This document shows positions 59,794-64,000 of a stretch of 64,000 nt of DNA, piece by piece. Position 1 is the stretch's first letter, and each line of letters begins with the position of its first letter. The notes beneath the pieces were generated by a model. It searched no databases. It was not told where the DNA came from and saw only the letters and a program-made list of their open reading frames with translations. Origin of the DNA: Umezawaea endophytica (lineage in GTDB: Bacteria; Actinomycetota; Actinomycetes; Mycobacteriales; Pseudonocardiaceae). The DNA lies in NCBI RefSeq assembly GCF_025061645.1, contig NZ_JANYMP010000005.1, forward strand, positions 410,812-474,811. Direction: 5' to 3'. Both the position numbers and the translations under genes were made by a program.

Positions 59794-60234
59794 GTGGACG
59801 CGATCGACCAGGAGATCCTCGACCTGCTGCGCGCCAACGCGCGCATGCCGGTCAGCGAGATCGCCAGGCGGGTCGGCCTCTCCGGCGCCCCGGTGGCCAG
59901 GCGCATCGAACGCCTGGAGAACGACGGCGTCATCCGGGGCTACGTCGCGATCATCGACGACACGGCGGGCGGAGGACTTGACGCCTTCACCGAGATCCGG
60001 CTGACCGGGGGGACCGACACCCGCGAGCTGGAGGAGATAGCCCGGAGGGTCCCGGAGGTCCGGCAGTACTTCACCATCGCGGGCGACCCCGACGGCCTCG
60101 TCCGCTTCCGCGTCCGGAACGTCGACCACCTCCAGCAGGTGGTGAACGCGATCCGCAGCACCAAGATCGTCGCGGGCACCAAGACGCTCATCGTGATGTC
60201 GAGCTGGGACAGGGCGCACGAACCCGAGCAGTGA
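59794..60234 (+). CDS. bkdR: Lrp/AsnC-family regulator of the bkd operon
   Basis: A 146-residue single-module Lrp protein. HTH residues 5-50 (DQEILDLLRANARMPVSEIAR, GLSGAPVARRIERLENDGVI) and a RAM ligand domain (EIRLTGGTDTRELEEIAR, VPEVRQYFTIAGDPDGLVRF). A GTG start after GGAAGGGG. Divergence from branched-chain dehydrogenase genes is the classic bkdR arrangement, so branched-chain amino acids are likely effectors. That role is inferred. Confidence 0.88.
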   Translation: MDAIDQEILDLLRANARMPVSEIARRVGLSGAPVARRIERLENDGVIRGYVAIIDDTAGGGLDAFTEIRLTGGTDTRELEEIARRVPEVRQYFTIAGDPDGLVRFRVRNVDHLQQVVNAIRSTKIVAGTKTLIVMSSWDRAHEPEQ

Positions 60235-60447
60235 TGCGACATCGGCCTTCGAAGTGACCTGAGTGGACTGTCCTCACAGGACGTTCGACGATGGGTGGCC
60301 AGGAGTGGCCTGAGCCCCTTCGACCTTCTGCTCCAGCAGATCCGGGTGGGTCCACCCCCACCCCGAAGCGGGTCTGGACGGATGGTGCCACCGGTTGGGC
60401 CGCTCCTAGCGTCTTCACCACACATCGACGCGCAGTTCGGAGAAGGC

Positions 60448-62052
60448 ATGCCTGGTCCTACCCGTCGGGGGTTCATCGTCGGTACCGCGGCACTCGGGGG
60501 CGCCGCCGTGATCGGGCACCAGGTGATCGCGGACGCGACGCCGGTGGAAGACGCGGTCGTGATCCCGCGAGGCGACGCGCGTTACGAAGACCTGGTGCTG
60601 CGCCGCACGAGTGAGCGGTTCTTCCCGCGCCCGGAGCACTTCCGCCTGCCCACGACGACCCAGCAGGTCGAGCGGGCGGTGCAGGACGCCGTCCGGGCGG
60701 GCAAGCGGGTGACGGTCCGCAGTGGCGGGCACTGCTACGAGAACTTCGTGGGCGACGCCGCCGAGGTGGTCATCGACCTGTCCGCGATGCGGCAGGTGAC
60801 GTTCGACCCGCGCCGCGGCGCGTTCGCGATCGAGCCGGGCGCGAGCCTGTGGGAGGTGTACCAGCGGCTCTACCTCGGTTGGGGCGTCACGATTCCCGGT
60901 GGCCAGTGCGGTGGGGTGGCCGCGGGCGGGCACATCCAGGGCGGGGGCTACGGGCCGCTGTCGCGGCGGCTCGGTTCGGTCGTGGACTACCTGCACGCCG
61001 TGGAAGTCGTGGTGGTGGACCGTTCGGGCCGCGCGCGGACGGTGGTCGCGACCCGTGAGCCGGACGACGAGAACCGGGACCTGTGGTGGGCGCACACCGG
61101 GGGCGGGGGCGGCAACTTCGGCGTGGTCACCCGGTACTGGATGCGCACGCCCGGCGCCACCGGCGACGATCCGGGGCACCTGCTGCCGAAGCCACCCGGC
61201 GTGACGCTCGGCGCGACGGTCGCGTGGAGCTGGCGGGACACCACCGAGGAGTCCTTCCACCGGCTGCTGCGCAACCACGGCGAGTGGCACGAGCGCAACA
61301 GCGCCCCGGACTCCCGCGGCGCGAGCGTCTTCAGCCTGTTGCTGATCAACCGGCGCGACACCGGCGCAGACCCCGGCTCGTTCGCCATGGTGTCCACAGT
61401 GGACGGAACGCTGCCCGACGCCGACCGGGTGCTCGCCGACCACCTCGCGGAGGTCACCGACGGCGTCCCCGGAACCGTCGTGGTTCGGCCACCCCACCGC
61501 CTGCCGTGGCTGGCGGCGGTGAAGGCCGGGTCGCTGAGCCAGAGCGACGAGTCCGGGATGTTCAAGGCGAAGGCGGCCTACCTGCGCAAGCGGTTCACCG
61601 ACGAGCAGATCGGGACCGCGTACAGCTTCCTGACCAGCACGGACCACCACAACGAGCGCGCGCTGCTGATCCTGGTGTCCTACGGCGGCAAGGTCAACAC
61701 CGTCGCCCCGGACGCGACCGCCTCGCCCCAGCGGGACAGCGTCATGAAGGCGGTCTACACCGTCACCTGGACCGACCCGGACGGCGAGCGGTCGAACCTG
61801 GACTGGATCCGGCGCTGGTACGCCGAGATGTACCGGGACACCGGGGGCGTGCCGGTGCCGAACTCCGTGAACGACGGCTCCTACATCAACTACCCGGACG
61901 TCGACACCGCCGATCCGGAGTGGAACAGGTCCGAGATCCCCTGGCACGCCCTGTACTACAAGGACAACTACCCGAGGCTGCAACAGGTCAAGGCGCGCTG
62001 GGACCCGCGTGACGTGTTCCACCACGCCCTGTCGATCAGGGTGCCGCGCTAG
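60448..62052 (+). CDS. Tat-exported bicovalent FAD oxidase (BBE-like)
   Basis: A 534-residue secreted flavoprotein of the berberine-bridge-enzyme group. Tat signal RRGFIVGTAALGGAAVIG; FAD-binding domain with VRSGGHCYENF (the His suited for 8-alpha-histidyl linkage) and PGGQCGGVAAGGHIQGGGYG (the Cys suited for 6-S-cysteinyl linkage); C-terminal BBE motif NYPDVDTADPEW, YYKDNYPRLQQVKARWDP. It oxidises a sugar, alkaloid or polyketide. GGAGAAGG precedes the ATG. The 213-base region upstream shows only promoter sequence. Confidence 0.9.
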   Translation: MPGPTRRGFIVGTAALGGAAVIGHQVIADATPVEDAVVIPRGDARYEDLVLRRTSERFFPRPEHFRLPTTTQQVERAVQDAVRAGKRVTVRSGGHCYENFVGDAAEVVIDLSAMRQVTFDPRRGAFAIEPGASLWEVYQRLYLGWGVTIPGGQCGGVAAGGHIQGGGYGPLSRRLGSVVDYLHAVEVVVVDRSGRARTVVATREPDDENRDLWWAHTGGGGGNFGVVTRYWMRTPGATGDDPGHLLPKPPGVTLGATVAWSWRDTTEESFHRLLRNHGEWHERNSAPDSRGASVFSLLLINRRDTGADPGSFAMVSTVDGTLPDADRVLADHLAEVTDGVPGTVVVRPPHRLPWLAAVKAGSLSQSDESGMFKAKAAYLRKRFTDEQIGTAYSFLTSTDHHNERALLILVSYGGKVNTVAPDATASPQRDSVMKAVYTVTWTDPDGERSNLDWIRRWYAEMYRDTGGVPVPNSVNDGSYINYPDVDTADPEWNRSEIPWHALYYKDNYPRLQQVKARWDPRDVFHHALSIRVPR

Positions 62053-62128
62053 TCGCCGGAGGTGGGCCTGGACCCACTGTCCGGCCAAGAGGTTGCACCC
62101 GGCCGCGCGGGCCGAGAACATCGACCGC

Positions 62129-63379
62129 ATGTCTCGCACCCGCGGCGTCGCGCGGTCCCTCGCGCAGGGGTTCACGCGGTCGCTGGCGCTCGTCGCGCTG
62201 ACCGGGTTCGCGCCTGCCGCCTGGGTGGCCGCGGGTGTCTTCTTCTCCTCGCTCGGCCACGGCCCCGTCGCCACCTCCGGCTGGACGCTCGGTGTCGTGG
62301 GCGCCTGCCTCGTGCTGTTCGCCCGCCCCTCGTGCGCCGCCACGAGGGGCCTGGTGACCCGCTGGACCGGCGTGGAACTCCCCGCCGCGTACCGGCCGGT
62401 CGTGCCGGTGACCCGGATGGCGACGGGCTACTGGTGGAACGGGTACGACTACCAGCGCCTGAGGTGGGTGTCGGTGTGCCAGAGGTGGCTCCTCGCGCGG
62501 ACGCGGGACCCCGCGTCGTGGCGGGACGTGATCTGGGTGCTGACCGCCCCCCTCACCGTCGGCGTCGTCGCCGCGGCGCCGCTCGCGCTGATCACGGCGG
62601 GCGCTGTCCTGCTCCCGGCGTCGGACCCGGTCGCCGCGGTACCGGCGATCGGCGCCGGGACCGCCCTGCTCCCCGTGGCCTGGCGGGTCGTCACGCCGGT
62701 GGCGCGCCGCTTCCTCGGGCCGTCCACCGTCGAACTGCTCGGCACCAGGATCGCCTCGCTGGTCCAGGGACGGGCCGACCTCACCCGCGCGCAGGACGCC
62801 GAGCTGCACCGGATCGAGCGCGACCTGCACGACGGCGCCCAGGCGCGCCTCGTCGCCATCGGCCTCTCCCTCGGCGCCGCCGAGCGGCTCGTCGACACCG
62901 ACCCGGCCGGGACCAAGGTCCTGCTGCGGCAGGCCCGCGAGACCTCGCTGGCGGCGCTGCGGGACCTGCGCGACCTTGTGCACGGCATCGTCCCCCCGGT
63001 GCTGCTGGAACGCGGTCTCGTCGACGCGGTCCGAGCGCTCGCCGTCGACGCGCCCCTCCGAACGGAGGTGCGCTCCACCCTGGAGCACCGGCTCGAAACA
63101 CCCGTCGAGTCCGCCCTGTACTTCGCGACCTCCGAGATCGTCACCAACGCCGTGAAGCACTCGGGGGGAACGGCCGTCGACGTGACCATCGACCGCACGC
63201 GGACCGGCGTCGCCATCACCGTCTCCGACGACGGGCGCGGCGGAGCGGACAAGCCTGCCGGGTCCGGGTTGGTCGGCGTCGAGAGCCGCCTCGCGGCGCT
63301 CGGCGGCTCGCTGCGCGTCGACAGCCCGCCGGGCGGACCCACGACCGTCACCGTGGAGGTGCCGTGCGGATCGTCGTAG
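62129..63379 (+). CDS. Sensor histidine kinase (HisKA_3 type)
   Basis: A 416-residue kinase with N-terminal hydrophobic helices at about 20-75 and 140-200. A DUF-like YWWNGYDYQRLRW segment lies between them. The phospho-acceptor region is LHRIERDLHDGAQARLVAIGLS and the HATPase has SEIVTNAVKHSGG and GSGLVGVESRLAALGG. The response regulator starts inside its last codons (16-base overlap). Confidence 0.91.
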   Translation: MSRTRGVARSLAQGFTRSLALVALTGFAPAAWVAAGVFFSSLGHGPVATSGWTLGVVGACLVLFARPSCAATRGLVTRWTGVELPAAYRPVVPVTRMATGYWWNGYDYQRLRWVSVCQRWLLARTRDPASWRDVIWVLTAPLTVGVVAAAPLALITAGAVLLPASDPVAAVPAIGAGTALLPVAWRVVTPVARRFLGPSTVELLGTRIASLVQGRADLTRAQDAELHRIERDLHDGAQARLVAIGLSLGAAERLVDTDPAGTKVLLRQARETSLAALRDLRDLVHGIVPPVLLERGLVDAVRALAVDAPLRTEVRSTLEHRLETPVESALYFATSEIVTNAVKHSGGTAVDVTIDRTRTGVAITVSDDGRGGADKPAGSGLVGVESRLAALGGSLRVDSPPGGPTTVTVEVPCGSS

Positions 63380-64000
63380 CCGAGGACCTCTACCTGCTGC
63401 GGGACGGACTGGTTCACCTGCTCGAAGCCCACGGCCACCAGGTGGTGGCCGCCGTCGGGGACAAGCCGTCGACGTTGCGGGCCCTCGCGGAGCACCGGCC
63501 GGACGTGGCCGTCATCGACGTCAGGATGCCGCCCACCTTCACCGACGACGGCCTCCAGGCCGCGCTGGAGGCGCGTCGGGAACGACCGGGCCTGGCCGTG
63601 CTCGTGCTGTCCCAGCACATCGAGCAGCTCTACGCGCGCGAACTGCTCGCCGACGGGCTCGGCGGCGTCGGCTACCTGTTGAAGGACCGGGTCTTCGAGG
63701 CCGAGCAGTTCGTCGAGGCGGTGGAGCGCGTGGGCCGTGGCGGCACCTCGCTCGACCCGGCGGTCGTCTCGAAGATCCTGGGGGCGGGCTCCACCTCGCC
63801 GCTCGACGCCCTCACCGACCGCGAGCGCGACATCATCGCGCTGATGGCGGAAGGCCTGTCGAACCAGGCCATCGCCCAACGCCTGTACCTGAGCGAAGGA
63901 TCGATCAGCAAGTACACGACGTCGATCTTCACGAAGCTCGGCATCACGCCGGACGACAACAGCAACCGCCGCGTCCTCGCCGTGCTGGCCTTCCTCGGTG
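63364..64000 (+). CDS. NarL/LuxR-family response regulator (runs off the window)
   Basis: About 212 residues are visible with no stop before the window edge. The receiver has the acidic pair in VVAEDLYLL and phospho-Asp in VAVIDVRMPP. The LuxR HTH TDRERDIIALMAEGLSNQAIA then SEGSISKYTTSIFTKLG is complete. The GTG start at 63364 overlaps the kinase gene by 16 bases, so the pair is cotranslated. Only a few C-terminal residues should be missing. Confidence 0.92.
   Translation, partial: MRIVVAEDLYLLRDGLVHLLEAHGHQVVAAVGDKPSTLRALAEHRPDVAVIDVRMPPTFTDDGLQAALEARRERPGLAVLVLSQHIEQLYARELLADGLGGVGYLLKDRVFEAEQFVEAVERVGRGGTSLDPAVVSKILGAGSTSPLDALTDRERDIIALMAEGLSNQAIAQRLYLSEGSISKYTTSIFTKLGITPDDNSNRRVLAVLAFLG

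Overview
The window is high-GC DNA from a filamentous actinomycete, most likely of the order Pseudonocardiales (Saccharothrix, Actinosynnema or Lentzea type). The evidence is near-saturated G/C third codon positions, frequent GTG and TTG starts coupled by 4-base overlaps, Tat and lipoprotein exports, F420-type and LuxR/LAL-type proteins, and many one-component regulators divergent from their targets. It looks like accessory or catabolic chromosome rather than core genome: I see no tRNA, rRNA, ribosomal protein gene or CRISPR array. The genus is an inference.

Layout. (1) 0-2 kb: a scar joining a SnoaL-like and an RraA-like gene fragment, then a secreted trypsin-like protease followed by a one-helix mini-protein. 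(2) 2-10.6 kb: a probable polyisoprene (rubber) oxidation locus. It holds a Tat-exported latex-clearing protein (Lcp) with all signature heme-pocket residues at the expected spacing, a divergent operon of aldehyde dehydrogenase, GXWXG/DUF4334 protein, zinc alcohol dehydrogenase and acyl-CoA dehydrogenase, plus an acyl-CoA synthetase and a double-TetR regulator. (3) 10.6-24.9 kb: a mosaic of regulator/target pairs (TetR/SnoaL with a four-operator array, GntR/patatin, Lrp/quinone oxidoreductase, TetR/ketopantoate-reductase-like), a large LuxR regulator, a decayed sigma-factor/membrane-protein pair and an F420-type oxidoreductase. (4) 25-31.8 kb: a secreted double-psi barrel plus thaumatin pair, a PAP2-like protein, a methyltransferase, a large membrane protein with hydrolase motifs at its two ends, and a one-gene cassette flanked by a 41-bp duplicated terminator.

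(5) 31.8-43.9 kb is the most coherent unit: a catabolic locus of unknown substrate. It contains a LacI regulator, two histidinol-dehydrogenase-like enzymes, an SDR, an HpcH/HpaI aldolase, an alpha/beta hydrolase, a sugar-type ABC importer without its ATPase, a double SnoaL protein, a bicupin and a nitrilase. Four copies of the palindrome TGCATACGTATGCA lie in front of its four transcription units, so it reads as one regulon.

(6) 44-53.5 kb: sensor kinases, a serine hydrolase, a DesK-type two-component pair with a repeated upstream palindrome, and an MFS/oxidoreductase series ending in a multicopper oxidase broken by an internal deletion. (7) 53.5-60.2 kb: a GntR/RidA/class II aldolase/hydrolase unit and a branched-chain 2-oxoacid dehydrogenase operon (E1alpha, E1beta, E2) divergent from an Lrp regulator. 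(8) 60.4 kb to the end: a Tat-exported bicovalent-FAD oxidase and a two-component pair whose regulator runs off the window.

A separate signal overlies all of this: the degenerate palindrome TCCWCWGWGGA occurs eight times, usually extended to GTCCWCWGWGGAC, where about 0.1 copies are expected by chance. Starts were chosen by Shine-Dalgarno spacing and overlap with the preceding gene. All functional names rest on motif recognition, not on database searches.
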